Shown: positions 1 through 8,379, counted from the first letter of the stretch. The stretch: DNA of 16,621 nt from an uncultured Clostridium sp. (GCA_900553695.1 USEM01000027.1:1-16621), one strand, 5' to 3'. Notes: generated from the sequence alone by a model not told the origin. Numbers and translations are program-made.

Positions 1-2
1 TG

Positions 3-1160
3 ATAAATGATATATTAATTGAAAATGGTTTTAATGTATTAAATAACAGATTAGGTTCAAACCTAAATTCTGGAATTGCATGTAGCTTGCTTACAAAGGC
101 ATCACTTAAAAACAAGATAACAGAAGAAATAGCAGTGTTTGAAGTTGATGAAAGAAGTTCAAAGTTAATATATAAGTACATAAAACCAGACTATTTAGTT
201 TGCACAAATCTTTTTAGAGATTCAATAAAAAGAAATGCAAATACAGATTATATAGTAGATATCATAAACAGTAGTCTTCCAAAAGAAACAACATTAGTTT
301 TGAATGCTGATGACTTAGTATCTTGTAGCCTTGGAAAAGATAATAAGAAAATATATTATGGAATAGACAAACTAGATACTGATGTGAAAGAAACAACAAA
401 CATAATAAAAGACATAAAAACCTGCCCAATATGCGATACAAAGCTAAAATATGAATATGCAAGATATCATCATATAGGAAAAGCATATTGCCCAAACTGC
501 AGTTTTAAATCTCCAGAAAGTAATTTCCTAGTAAAAAATATTGATAAAGTAAGAAAAGAAATAATAATAAAGGAAACTCAAAAAAGCTATAAATATAATA
601 TGATAGCTGATAGCTTATTTAATATCTACAATGAACTTGCAACAATTACAATTTTAAGAACAATAGGAGTTTCAGCAACAAACATTAATAATGCAATAAA
701 GAAAACGAAAATAGTAGAAACAAGAATAAGTGAAGAGGATATTAATGGAAAAAGGGTAATAACACACCTCTCAAAAGGGCAAAACCCAGTAGCTGCATCA
801 CGTGTGTTTGATTATGTACAAAGTGAACCAGGAAATAAGGCTGTAATTCTAATAATAGATGATTGTGATGATGCGAAAAATTCATCAGAAAACCTTACAT
901 GGCTATATGATGCAGACTTTGAGCTTTTAAACAAAGATGATATTAAACAAATAATAATAGGTGGAGTAAGAGCAAACGACTACTATTTAAGATTACTATA
1001 TGCAGGAGTTCCAGAAGAAAAAATAATTAAAACAATAAATGAATTTGAAACAACAAAATTTATAGAAAAGGATGTAGATACAATATTTATTCTTCATGAT
1101 ATCTATAAATATGATGTGGCACTTAAATTAAAAGATAATATAAGAGGGGGTAAGATTTAA
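3..1160 (+). CDS. murT: Lipid II isoglutaminyl synthase, ligase subunit MurT (5'-truncated by window edge)
   Basis: MurT is the Mur-ligase-like subunit of the MurT-GatD complex, which converts D-Glu of the lipid II stem peptide to D-isoglutamine at the cytoplasmic membrane face. The frame is open to the left edge, so the N-terminus with the ATP-binding P-loop lies outside. Visible are the Mur-ligase middle-domain motifs NRLGSNLNSGIA, VFEVDE (near 140) and VLNADD (near 300). A four-cysteine zinc ribbon typical of MurT follows (CPIC at 423-434, CPNC at 489-500). The C-terminal MurT domain (DUF1727) carries LTWLYDADFE and GGVRANDYYLRLLYAG. Its stop overlaps the gatD start by one base, indicating translational coupling. 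Oddity: the residue I align with the MurT aspartate that completes the glutaminase triad (D349 in S. aureus, from memory) is Asn here, codon AAC at 891-893. Family assignment is firm; the triad alignment is inference. Confidence 0.93.
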   Translation: MNDILIENGFNVLNNRLGSNLNSGIACSLLTKASLKNKITEEIAVFEVDERSSKLIYKYIKPDYLVCTNLFRDSIKRNANTDYIVDIINSSLPKETTLVLNADDLVSCSLGKDNKKIYYGIDKLDTDVKETTNIIKDIKTCPICDTKLKYEYARYHHIGKAYCPNCSFKSPESNFLVKNIDKVRKEIIIKETQKSYKYNMIADSLFNIYNELATITILRTIGVSATNINNAIKKTKIVETRISEEDINGKRVITHLSKGQNPVAASRVFDYVQSEPGNKAVILIIDDCDDAKNSSENLTWLYDADFELLNKDDIKQIIIGGVRANDYYLRLLYAGVPEEKIIKTINEFETTKFIEKDVDTIFILHDIYKYDVALKLKDNIRGGKI

Positions 1161-1870
1161 TGAAAATAGAAATATTATACCCTGAAATGAGCAATATATA
1201 TGGAGATTATGGAAATATCATGTTTCTAAAAAAATGCTTGCCAGAAGCAGAATTTATAGAAACAAGTTTGCATACAGAACCAGCATTTAGCAAAGAAAAT
1301 ATTGACTTAATTTACTTAGGTTCAATGACAGAAAAGGCACAAGAAATAATTATTAGGTCATTAAAACAATATAAAAACAAGCTAAATGAATACATACAAA
1401 CAGGAAAGGCAATACTATTTACAGGAAATAGCCTAGAAATTCTTGGAAAGTATATAGAAAATGATGATGGTTCAAAAATAGAAGGCTTAGGTTTATTAGA
1501 TATATATTCAAAAAGAGAAATGTTCAATAGATACAACTCATTATTTTTAGGCGAATTTGAAGGAATGAAGATTGTAGGCTTCAAAGATCAATTTGCACAT
1601 TCTTATGGAAATAATGAAACAAATTATTTTGCAAAAGTAATTCGAGGAGCAGGTTTAAACCGTGAAAGCAAGCTCGAAGGAATTAGAATTAATAACTTTA
1701 TAGGAACATCAATTCTAGGACCAATTCTAGTATTAAATCCAGAATTTGCAAAGTATTTTGTACACAAAATATTAGGACAAGCAAATGCAAAAATTCCATT
1801 TGAAAAAGCAGCTTTAGAAAGCTATGAAGCAAGATTAAAAGAGTATGAGGATAAAAAAAGAAGTCTATAA
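1160..1870 (+). CDS. gatD: GatD-like glutamine amidotransferase subunit lacking the catalytic Cys and His
   Basis: This is a 236-residue class I glutamine-amidotransferase fold, the normal length for GatD, which supplies ammonia from glutamine to MurT. Family landmarks are present: SNIYGDYGNI near the N-terminus, KIEGLGLLDIY (106-116), IVGF (138-141), EGI-NN-IGT (173-183) and GPIL-NPE (187-195). GatD normally has an ICGGYQ nucleophile elbow and a YLHGP motif with the catalytic His. Here these read FTGNSL, with Thr88 (codon ACA 1421-1423) at the Cys position, and SILGP, with Leu186 (codon CTA 1715-1717) at the His position. The protein therefore looks unable to hydrolyse glutamine, although the rest of the fold is conserved without stops or shifts. 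It may be a structural partner of MurT, or MurT may use free ammonia. It starts at ATG inside the murT stop (TAATG) behind a GAGGGGG ribosome site. Confidence 0.85.
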   Translation: MKIEILYPEMSNIYGDYGNIMFLKKCLPEAEFIETSLHTEPAFSKENIDLIYLGSMTEKAQEIIIRSLKQYKNKLNEYIQTGKAILFTGNSLEILGKYIENDDGSKIEGLGLLDIYSKREMFNRYNSLFLGEFEGMKIVGFKDQFAHSYGNNETNYFAKVIRGAGLNRESKLEGIRINNFIGTSILGPILVLNPEFAKYFVHKILGQANAKIPFEKAALESYEARLKEYEDKKRSL

Positions 1871-1947
1871 CGTGCTTAAAGAAGGTGGAGGAAAATTAGA
1901 ATAATGGAAAAATTTAATAATATTTAAAATAATTTATGGGGGTATAT

Positions 1948-2961
1948 ATGTTAGTTTATAAATTAAAAGCAATATTTGGGATGAAATATAAGGAGTTTTT
2001 TAAAACAATAGATTGTGTTCATGAGAAAACAAACAAAAGTAAGATAAGCATTTTTTTTGATATAATCACATGTACAATAAAGTATGGAGCAGGCCATAAT
2101 GATTATAGAATTTTTGAATTTTACAACATGAAACCAGAAAACAGAGACACATACCTTACAAGATTTAGAAACAAGAAAATAGTAGAATATCTAAATGATA
2201 CAGCATATAGAGAATATTTTAATGACAAATCAAAGTTTACAGCACGTTTTAGTAAATACCTAAAAAGGGATTTTGGTGATATCGAAAAAATGAGCTTAGA
2301 GGAATTTACAAAATTCATAGAAAAAAATCAGACAATATTCTGCAAACCTTATAAGGGAGATTCAGGAAGAGGAATAGAAAAGCTTAGCTTAAATGACTTT
2401 AAGAATGCTGAAGCAATGTATAACTATATCAAAGAGAAAAAAATTGGCGTAATTGAAGGAGTTATAAAACAACACGAAGGTATGGCAAAAGTTAACCCAT
2501 ATGCAGTAAATTGTATGAGACTTGTTACTGTTGTAAAACCAAACAAAGAAGTTGATGTTGTATATGGTGTTGTTAAATTTGGTTGTACAGAAAGCTTTGT
2601 AGATAATATGGGCTTTGGAGCGGTATCAGCACCAATAGATTTAGAAACTGGAAAAATTTCAGCTGATGCACAAACTTGCACAGGGGTAGTTTATAAAAAA
2701 CACCCAGTATCAAACATAGAATTTAAAGGTTTCCAAATACCATTATTTAATGAAGCAAAAGAACTTGTAAAAAAAGCAGCTTTAGAAGTTCCACAAATAA
2801 GACAAGTTGGTTGGGATATTTGCATAGGAGAAAAGGAACCAATAATAATTGAAGGAAATGAATGGTCAGATTATATGTTCTGGCAATTACCAGCACAAAC
2901 ACCAAATAAAATAGGATTAATGCCATATTACAGAAAACTATTACCAGAATTACATTTATAA
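1948..2961 (+). CDS. Sugar-transfer-associated ATP-grasp family protein
   Basis: This 337-residue protein resembles the sugar-transfer-associated ATP-grasp family (ATPgrasp_ST), enzymes thought to ligate a carboxylate to an amine during envelope or exopolysaccharide building; its substrate is unknown. The N-terminal third is a mixed helical region. The ATP-grasp nucleotide site KPYKGDSGRGI is at 133-143. The C-terminal part has QVGWDICIGEKEPIIIEGNEW, with the Asp and the EGN acid/amide pair expected to bind Mg-ATP. I chose ATG 1948 over ATG 1936 because the GGGGG ribosome site (1938-1942) lies inside the upstream alternative and is 5 nt from 1948. It lies 77 nt after gatD with no visible terminator between, so it may be cotranscribed and act on the same envelope pathway. 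It ends just before a bidirectional terminator. Confidence 0.8.
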   Translation: MLVYKLKAIFGMKYKEFFKTIDCVHEKTNKSKISIFFDIITCTIKYGAGHNDYRIFEFYNMKPENRDTYLTRFRNKKIVEYLNDTAYREYFNDKSKFTARFSKYLKRDFGDIEKMSLEEFTKFIEKNQTIFCKPYKGDSGRGIEKLSLNDFKNAEAMYNYIKEKKIGVIEGVIKQHEGMAKVNPYAVNCMRLVTVVKPNKEVDVVYGVVKFGCTESFVDNMGFGAVSAPIDLETGKISADAQTCTGVVYKKHPVSNIEFKGFQIPLFNEAKELVKKAALEVPQIRQVGWDICIGEKEPIIIEGNEWSDYMFWQLPAQTPNKIGLMPYYRKLLPELHL

Positions 2962-2981
2962 AAAATCAAAAGTAAATAAAA

Positions 2982-3014
2982 AAATCACTAGCAGATTTTA
3001 GCTAGTGGTTTTTA
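2982..3014. terminator. Bidirectional intrinsic terminator between convergent genes
   Basis: The stem AAAATCACTAGC / GCTAGTGGTTTT (12 bp with one G-T pair) encloses an 8-nt loop. A T run follows on the plus strand and an A run precedes it, which serves as the U tract for the minus strand. It sits between the ATP-grasp stop and the stop of the DUF4364 gene, so it can end both transcripts. Confidence 0.85.
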
Positions 3015-3017
3015 ATT

Positions 3018-3551
3018 TTATTTCGTAAGCATTTTTAACATCTTAGGGTAAAGCTTAACAGCATTTTTCTTCCAATTATCAACAATAGATTTTGCATGTT
3101 CTCTAGAACCAGCAAATGTTCTAACTTCAAAAGTTACTTTTCCATTTTCAGTAATCTTGCAAACTACTGTATAAGAGTTTTCACTCTCAGGAATGAAATC
3201 AGCTGTGATAGAGTATTCATCCTCAATAGAACGTAAGTCTTCTTTAAATTTATTATCAATTTGGAACCTTGTAAAACCTGGTATTAAGTCTTGAACTAAA
3301 CCAATTGCTTGTCTACCTTCATCAGTCATTTCATATATAGTTTCGTTCTTATCAGAAGTCCCTTTTAAAATATATTTGTTTTCCATTAAATCTAGCAAGA
3401 ACTGTTGAAAATAAAAATAATTCATATCTTCAAATGTTAAAAGTAATTTATAAAACGCAGTGTTTTCAAGGGGTTTATTAACTTTATTTAGTAAATATAA
3501 AATTAAGGCCTTGTTTTCCGCTAAAGTTTCATTATCTGATGCAAGTTTCAT
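3018..3551 (-). CDS. DUF4364 family protein (winged-helix-like)
   Basis: This 177-residue protein matches the DUF4364 family, common in Clostridia and of unknown function. The N-terminal half (about residues 1-90) looks like a winged helix: NKALILYLLNKVNKPLEN, a helix pair around FYFQQFLLDLMENKYI, then ETIYEMTDEGRQAI, as in PadR/MarR-like folds. The C-terminal half is an alpha/beta domain (DEYSITADFIPE, YTVVCKITENGKVTFEV) ending in a helix. A DNA-binding role is inference. The start is ATG 3551 behind AAAGGA; a TTG at 3569 would overlap that ribosome site. A promoter with an extended -10 lies just upstream. It is transcribed against the murT-side genes. Confidence 0.8.
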   Translation of the reverse strand: MKLASDNETLAENKALILYLLNKVNKPLENTAFYKLLLTFEDMNYFYFQQFLLDLMENKYILKGTSDKNETIYEMTDEGRQAIGLVQDLIPGFTRFQIDNKFKEDLRSIEDEYSITADFIPESENSYTVVCKITENGKVTFEVRTFAGSREHAKSIVDNWKKNAVKLYPKMLKMLTK

Positions 3552-3580
3552 AAAATCAAATCCTTTCAAAATTCAAAACC

Positions 3581-3609
3581 ATTATATCATAAATCTAATA
3601 AAAAACCAA
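3581..3609 (-). promoter_or_regulatory. Promoter of the DUF4364 gene (TTGGTT-17-TATAAT, extended -10)
   Basis: On the minus strand, -35 TTGGTT (3604-3609) is followed by a 17-nt spacer and a perfect TATAAT (3581-3586) preceded by TGA, giving an extended -10. It lies about 30 nt upstream of the ATG at 3551. Confidence 0.7.
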
Positions 3610-3621
3610 TACAAAAGTCCA

Positions 3622-3664
3622 AAAAAGCCAAAAAGAGCAGTGGTCTTATGTAAGGACCACTGCT
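3622..3664 (-). terminator. Intrinsic terminator of the small membrane-protein gene
   Basis: Read on the minus strand, a 10-bp stem AGCAGTGGTC / GACCACTGCT (3655-3664 with 3636-3645) with a 9-nt loop is followed by CTTTTTGGCTTTTTT. It is 10 nt past the stop of the minus-strand gene that ends at 3674. Confidence 0.85.
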
Positions 3665-3673
3665 ATGGAAGCA

Positions 3674-3982
3674 TTACCACAGATAAACTTTATTGTGGCG
3701 TGCGAACCATTTCTCAATTCTTTTTCTCTCTTCAGGCATGTTCTTAAAAAGAACAATGTAGAAAAAAGCTTCCCAAAATTTCGGGGCAATGAAGTAAATG
3801 CCATAGATGAAAGAGCCAAAACCAAAAACGATTTCTGCAAAAACAATAAGGGTTCCGAATGTGTTGTTGGGGATGCCAATAGCTTTCCAGCTGAAGCCTA
3901 CCCGAAGGAGGAAAAGTGCAATTGCAATCAAAACGATTGCAAAAATGGTTCTGATGACCGAGTTAGTAAATTTCTTAAACAT
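3674..3982 (-). CDS. Small hypothetical membrane protein, probably horizontally acquired
   Basis: I do not recognise this 102-residue protein. It has a short basic N-terminus (MFKKFTN), a hydrophobic segment at about 10-30, and two further hydrophobic stretches between about 42 and 80. It ends in a charged tail (EERKRIEKWFARHNK), so it is likely an inner-membrane protein with 2-3 spans. The start ATG 3982 has a near-perfect GGAGG 9 nt upstream, and the gene has its own consensus promoter and terminator, making it monocistronic. Composition differs from its neighbours: bases 3661-3960 contain 119 G/C of 300 (40%), against about 30% in dnaE, and it uses CTC, TTC, GGC and AGC codons. It also holds the only non-shifting in-frame CGG I found (Arg27, complement of 3902-3904). 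At that CGG a +1 shift would reach a stop immediately. These points suggest recent transfer. Confidence 0.7.
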   Translation of the reverse strand: MFKKFTNSVIRTIFAIVLIAIALFLLRVGFSWKAIGIPNNTFGTLIVFAEIVFGFGSFIYGIYFIAPKFWEAFFYIVLFKNMPEERKRIEKWFARHNKVYLW

Positions 3983-4032
3983 GAGATTTAGCCTCCAATT
4001 ATAATTTGGCAAAAAGCCTTTTTGATAATTTA

Positions 4033-4061
4033 ATTATAGCACAAACAGGGCGAAATATCAA
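4033..4061 (-). promoter_or_regulatory. Promoter of the small membrane-protein gene (TTGATA-17-TATAAT)
   Basis: On the minus strand, TTGATA (4056-4061), a 17-nt spacer and TATAAT (4033-4038) form a near-consensus housekeeping sigma promoter. It is about 50 nt upstream of the ATG at 3982 and divergent from the dnaE promoter. Confidence 0.75.
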
Positions 4062-4133
4062 ATAATAGAAAGGTTTTAACATATTTACTATAATCTTTTG
4101 TTCCAAAAACCTCTTACTTTTTTCAAAAAAATA

Positions 4134-4142
4134 TGATATAAT
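4134..4142 (+). promoter_or_regulatory. dnaE promoter, extended -10 (TGATATAAT)
   Basis: TGATATAAT is a perfect extended -10 box 36 nt before the dnaE ATG. The -35 region is weak (TTACTT at 4114-4119, 17 nt upstream), as often seen with extended -10 promoters. Confidence 0.65.
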
Positions 4143-4177
4143 AGGCAACATAAATAGAGAAAATTTAGGAGAAAAAT

Positions 4178-7100
4178 ATGGATTTTGTACATTTACATAC
4201 ACACACGGAATTTAGTTTATTAGATGGAGCAAATAAAATAAAAGAACTACCAGCACGTGCAAAAGAACTTGGAATGAAGGCTATGGCAATTACAGACCAT
4301 GGTGTTATGTTTGGTGTGGTTGATTTTTATAAAGAATGTAAAAAGGTCGGAATTAAGCCTATTATAGGTTGTGAAGTTTATGTCGCACCACGTACAAGAT
4401 TTGATAAAGAATCTAATATAGATAATAAATATTCACACTTGATTTTGCTTGCAAAAAATGAAATTGGATACAAGAATTTAAGTATTTTAGTTTCAATGGG
4501 CTTTATTGAAGGCTTTTATTATAAACCAAGAATTGACTTAGAACTTTTAGAAAAATACCATGAAGGTTTAGTTTGCTTAAGTGCTTGTTTAGCAGGAAGT
4601 GTAAATAAGGCAATTTTAAAAGATGACATGGAAGAGGCTAAACGAATTGCTTTGTGGCACAAAAATATCTTTGGAGAAGATTATTATTTAGAAGTACAGC
4701 CCAATGGCTTGCCAGAACAAGTATTAGTAAATCAAAAACTTGTTGAACTCTCTAGAGAGCTTAATATCCCTTTAGTTGCAACAAACGACTCACATTACCT
4801 AAAAAAGGAAGATGCATATATTCACGAGATATTATTATGCATTCAAACAGGCAAGAAGATGAGTGACCCAGATAGAATGAAAATGGGTGTTGATGAGTTT
4901 TATGTAAAATCACCAGAAGAAATGGCAGAGTATTTTAAAAACATACCTGAAGCAATAGAAAATACTGTAAAAATTGCAGAAAAATGCAACTTTGATTTTG
5001 AATTTGGAAATACAAAACTTCCAAATTATGAGGTGCCAAAAGAATATGCAACACATGCAGACTTTTTCAAAGAACTATGTAGAACAGGTTTGAAAAAAAG
5101 ATATGGAGATAACCCAAGTAAAGTAGCACAAGATAGGCTAGAATATGAAATATCTGTAATAGAAAAAATGGGATATATTGATTACTATCTTATAGTTTGG
5201 GACTTCATAAACTATGCCAAAACACAAGGTATTTCAGTAGGGCCAGGACGTGGTTCTGGAGCAGGTTCAATAGCAGCATTTGCAATGGGTATAACAGATA
5301 TAGACCCAATAAAATACAACTTACTTTTCGAAAGATTTTTAAACCCAGAAAGAATAAGCATGCCCGATTTCGATATAGACTTTTGCTACGAAAGAAGACC
5401 AGAGGTTATAGAATATGTTGCAAGAAAATATGGAAGAGATCACGTATCACAAATAATTACATTTGGTACAATGGCAGCAAAGATGGTAATAAGAGATGTT
5501 GCAAGAGTTCTAGATATTCCATATGCTGAAGCAGATAAACTTGCAAAAATGATACCAAATGAAGTGCATATAACTATAAAAAAAGCATTAGAACAAAATA
5601 GAGAATTACAAGAATTATACGAAAATGATGAAGAAACAAAGAAAATATTAGATATAGCAATGAGATTAGAAGGCTTGCCACGTCAGGCTTCAACACACGC
5701 ATGCCGGAGTGCTAATTACAGATAAACCAGTTTTAGATTATGTACCTTTATATGTAAATGAAGGAACAATAGAAGCACAATTTATAATGACAACTCTAGA
5801 GGAATTACGGACTTTTAAAAATGGACTTCTTAGGTTTAAGAACCCTAACAGTTATATCTGATACAATAAAGTTTGTAAAACAAAACAGAGGAATAGACGT
5901 TTCTTTTGACCAAAATATGAACGATCCAAAAGTATTTAAAGAAACCTGGCAATCTGGAAACACAGTAGGAGTATTCCAATTTGAAAGTCAAGGCATGACA
6001 AACTTTATGAAGGAATTAAAGCCAGATACCCTAGAAGATATAATCGCAGGAGTATCACTATATAGACCTGGCCCAATGGACCAAATTCCAAGATACATAA
6101 AAAACAAGCTAGACCCAACACATAGTGAATATACACACCCAGCATTAGAGCCAATTTTAAATGTAACATATGGTTGTATGGTTTACCAGGAACAGGTAAT
6201 GCAAATAGTTAGAGACCTAGCAGGATATTCGCTAGGTAGAGCAGACCTAGTAAGACGTGCAATGGGAAAGAAAAAACTAGATGTAATGGCAAAAGAAAGA
6301 GAATACTTTATACATGGACAAACAGACGAACAAGGGAATGTACTAATACCAGGTTGTGTAAGAAATGGAATAGATGAACAAAGTGCAAACAAAATATTTG
6401 ATGAAATGGCAGAATTTGCAAAATATGCATTTAATAAATCACACGCGGCAGCATATGCAGTAGTAGCATATAGAACAGCATATTTAAAAACATACTATCC
6501 TGCAGAATTTATGGCAGCAACTTTAAACAGCTTCCTAGGAAATTTAGATAAAATACCAGAATACATTGTTGAATGTAAAAGGTTAAATATTGAAATATTA
6601 AAACCAAGTATAAATAATAGCTTTACAAAGTTTACTGTAAATGATAATAAAATTCGTTTTGGACTTGGTAGTGTTAAAAATGTTGGTACATCTGCAGTTG
6701 AGACGATAGTACAAGAAAGAGAAAAGAATGGCGAATTCAAGAGCTTTACAGATTTTGCAGAGAGAATGCAAGGAGAAGCGGTAAATAAAAAATGTATAGA
6801 AAGTTTAATAAAATCAGGAGCATTCGATGAACTTGGAGAAACTCGTCATACACTACTAAATTCTTTTGAAGGAGTACTAGACACAATATCAGGAGAAACT
6901 AAAAAATCTATAGAGGGCCAAGTTACAATGTTTGATATTGCAAGTCAAGAAACAACTGAAAAACATAAATATACTTTAAACAAAGCCGAGGAATATGACG
7001 AAAGAGAACTTCTAGATATGGAAAAAGAAATGCTAGGAATATACATATCTGGTCATCCACTTGCTAAACTTCAAGAAAAAATAAAAGCAAACACCAATAT

Positions 7101-7668
7101 AAACACATTACAAATGATAAGCATGAAGGAAGAAAAAGATTTTAGTAAAGATGGAAAGCCAGTAAAATATGCAGGAATTATAACATCAGTAAAGAAAAAG
7201 TACACAAAAAACAATACAATAATGGCATTTGTTACAGTAGAAGACTTATATGGAAGCACAGAAATAATAGTGTTTGATAGTTGCTATAACAGGTCATCAA
7301 GTATTCTTTTAGAAGATAATATTGTACTAGTAGATGGAAGACTTAGTATAAGAGAAGATGATGATGTAAAAATAGTAGCAAATTCTATTACAGATTTTGA
7401 AACAGTAGCAAAACAAGCACAAGAAACTGAAACAGTAATGAAGCAAGAACAAAGACCAAAGGCACTTATTTTAGACATACAAAATGCAAGCGAAGAACAA
7501 AAATCACGCTTAAGAGGAGCAATTAGATTTTTTATGGGAGACAGAAACAACATAGCAGTTAAAGTGCAAGATAAAGAAGGGCTAAAGCCTTGTGGCGCAA
7601 TATATTTAAATGAAGAAATCTTAAAGGAATTTAAAGAAATACTAGGAGAAGAAAACGTAAAAATTTAA
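4178..7668 (+). CDS. dnaE: DNA polymerase III alpha subunit DnaE, read through two +1 frame changes at CGG codons
   Basis: This is a C-family replicative DNA polymerase. Joined across two +1 shifts it gives about 1162 residues, the normal DnaE length. Segment one (from 4178) has the PHP domain (VHLHTHTEFSLLDG at 4-17, TDHG), the GPGRGSGAGS palm motif and PDFDIDF with catalytic Asp397 and Asp399. It reaches ASTHAC and then CGG (5705-5707). Unshifted reading stops at 5725. Skipping C5705 restores GVLITDKPVLDYVPLY...TTLEEL up to a second CGG (5808-5810). Skipping C5808 restores GLLKMDFLGLRTLT, whose Asp is the third catalytic carboxylate of the family. Fingers, HhH and an OB fold (KYAGIITSVKKKYT...TVEDLYGSTEIIVF) follow. 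Unshifted products would be inactive, and dnaE is normally essential, so recoding or an assembly error is more likely than a real pseudogene. Ribosome site TTAGGAG precedes ATG 4178. Confidence 0.93.
5699..5713 (+). other. Putative +1 frameshift site 1 in dnaE (GCA TGC CGG A)
   Basis: In the incoming frame the codons are GCA TGC CGG AGT. If the C of CGG (5705) is skipped, the ribosome reads GGA GTG CTA ATT, giving STHACGVLITDKP, the conserved DnaE segment usually written STHAAGVVI. Dropping T5702 instead would give STHAAGVLI, so this site alone is ambiguous by one base. Only the C-skip matches the other two sites. The unshifted frame reaches TAA 18 nt later. Confidence 0.7.
5802..5817 (+). 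other. Putative +1 frameshift site 2 in dnaE (GAA TTA CGG A)
   Basis: The incoming codons are GAA TTA CGG ACT. Skipping C5808 gives GAA TTA GGA CTT TTA AAA ATG, i.e. EELGLLKMDFLGL, one of the most conserved stretches of bacterial DnaE. The conservation places the extra base at C5808. The site is 103 nt after site 1. Confidence 0.75.
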
Positions 7669-7702
7669 CATAAAAAAATAAAATTTTCTTCTGGAAAAAT
7701 TA

Positions 7703-7731
7703 TTTACTTTTACCAAAATTTATGGTATAAT
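7703..7731 (+). promoter_or_regulatory. carD promoter (TTTACT-17-TATAAT, extended -10)
   Basis: TTTACT (7703-7708), a 17-nt spacer and TATAAT (7726-7731) preceded by TGG form a good promoter 47 nt upstream of the chosen carD start. No clear terminator hairpin for dnaE is visible in the 7669-7702 gap. Confidence 0.7.
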
Positions 7732-7778
7732 AATTAAGGTCGGTAAAGAAATATTGCAATAAAGGAGTGTCAGTAAAA

Positions 7779-8315
7779 GTGTTTAATATAGGAGATAAAG
7801 TAGTATACCCAATGCATGGTGCAGGCATTATACAAGATATAGAAGAAAAAAATATTTTGGGAGAAAAAACAGCGTATTACATAATTAAAATGCCTGGCGA
7901 AGTTAAGGTTATGGTACCAACAGCAAAGGCAGAAGAAATTGGCATGCGAAATATCATAGATGGAGAAACAGCAAGTAAAGTATTCCAAGTATTAGAAACA
8001 GATTCTACAGAAATGTCACTAAACTGGAACAAAAGATATAGAGATAATATGGAAAAAATGAAGAGTGGAGATATTTACGAAGTAGCTGATGTAGTGAGAA
8101 ACTTAAGCTTCAAACAAAAAGAAAGAGGCTTATCAACAGGTGAAAAAAAGATGCTACTTAATGCAAAACAAATATTAGTAAGTGAATTAACACTTGCAGA
8201 AAATGCGCAAAAAGAGGCTATTGAAGAATTAGTAGATAGTAAAATAGATAAATCATTTGCAGAATACAATGGACTAGATGAAACAAGCCCAATAGGAAAA
8301 GTAATAAAATTTTAA
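7779..8315 (+). CDS. carD: CarD/CdnL-family RNA polymerase-binding regulator
   Basis: This is a 178-residue CarD-like protein. Such proteins bind the RNA polymerase beta subunit through an N-terminal Tudor-like domain, shared with the transcription-repair coupling factor Mfd, and stabilise open complexes at promoters. The N-terminus MFNIGDKVVYPMHGAG followed by IQDIEEKNILGEKTAYYIIKMP is the typical CarD_TRCF domain (about 1-60). The rest is the helical DNA-contacting domain (NWNKRYRDNMEKMKSGDIYEVADVVRNL, KERGLSTGEKKMLLNAKQIL). I chose GTG 7779 because the family starts exactly here and the AAAGGAG site (7761-7767) would be inside the alternative GTG start at 7767. It is monocistronic, with its own promoter and terminator. 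Confidence 0.9.
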   Translation: MFNIGDKVVYPMHGAGIIQDIEEKNILGEKTAYYIIKMPGEVKVMVPTAKAEEIGMRNIIDGETASKVFQVLETDSTEMSLNWNKRYRDNMEKMKSGDIYEVADVVRNLSFKQKERGLSTGEKKMLLNAKQILVSELTLAENAQKEAIEELVDSKIDKSFAEYNGLDETSPIGKVIKF

Positions 8316-8318
8316 TTT

Positions 8319-8348
8319 AAAGAACAGATTAATTTCTGTTCTTTTTTT
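8319..8348 (+). terminator. Intrinsic terminator of carD
   Basis: A 10-bp perfect stem AAAGAACAGA / TCTGTTCTTT with a 6-nt loop runs into a T7 tract ending at 8348, just after the carD stop. Confidence 0.9.
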
Positions 8349-8379
8349 GTAAAAACCCTTTATTTTTATACCCAACTTA

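Noticed and set aside
3665..3991. Plus-strand open frame of 108 codons opposite the small membrane-protein gene
   Set aside because: It lacks a ribosome site and has an unnatural residue mix. The minus-strand reading has a promoter, GGAGG, hydrophobic segments and a terminator.
4001..4022. Hairpin GGC-AAAAA-GCC near 4009
   Set aside because: The stem is only 3 bp, within the leader of the small minus-strand gene; not significant.
5821..7668. Separate gene starting at ATG 5821
   Set aside because: The ATG is the Met of the conserved KMDFLGL segment inside dnaE. No ribosome site or promoter precedes it, and the preceding bases encode DnaE in shifted frames.
4178..7668. dnaE as an ordinary pseudogene
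   Set aside because: There are no substitutions at catalytic or conserved sites and no other damage, and both breaks share the CGGA signature with a third site in another gene. Recoding or assembly error explains this better.
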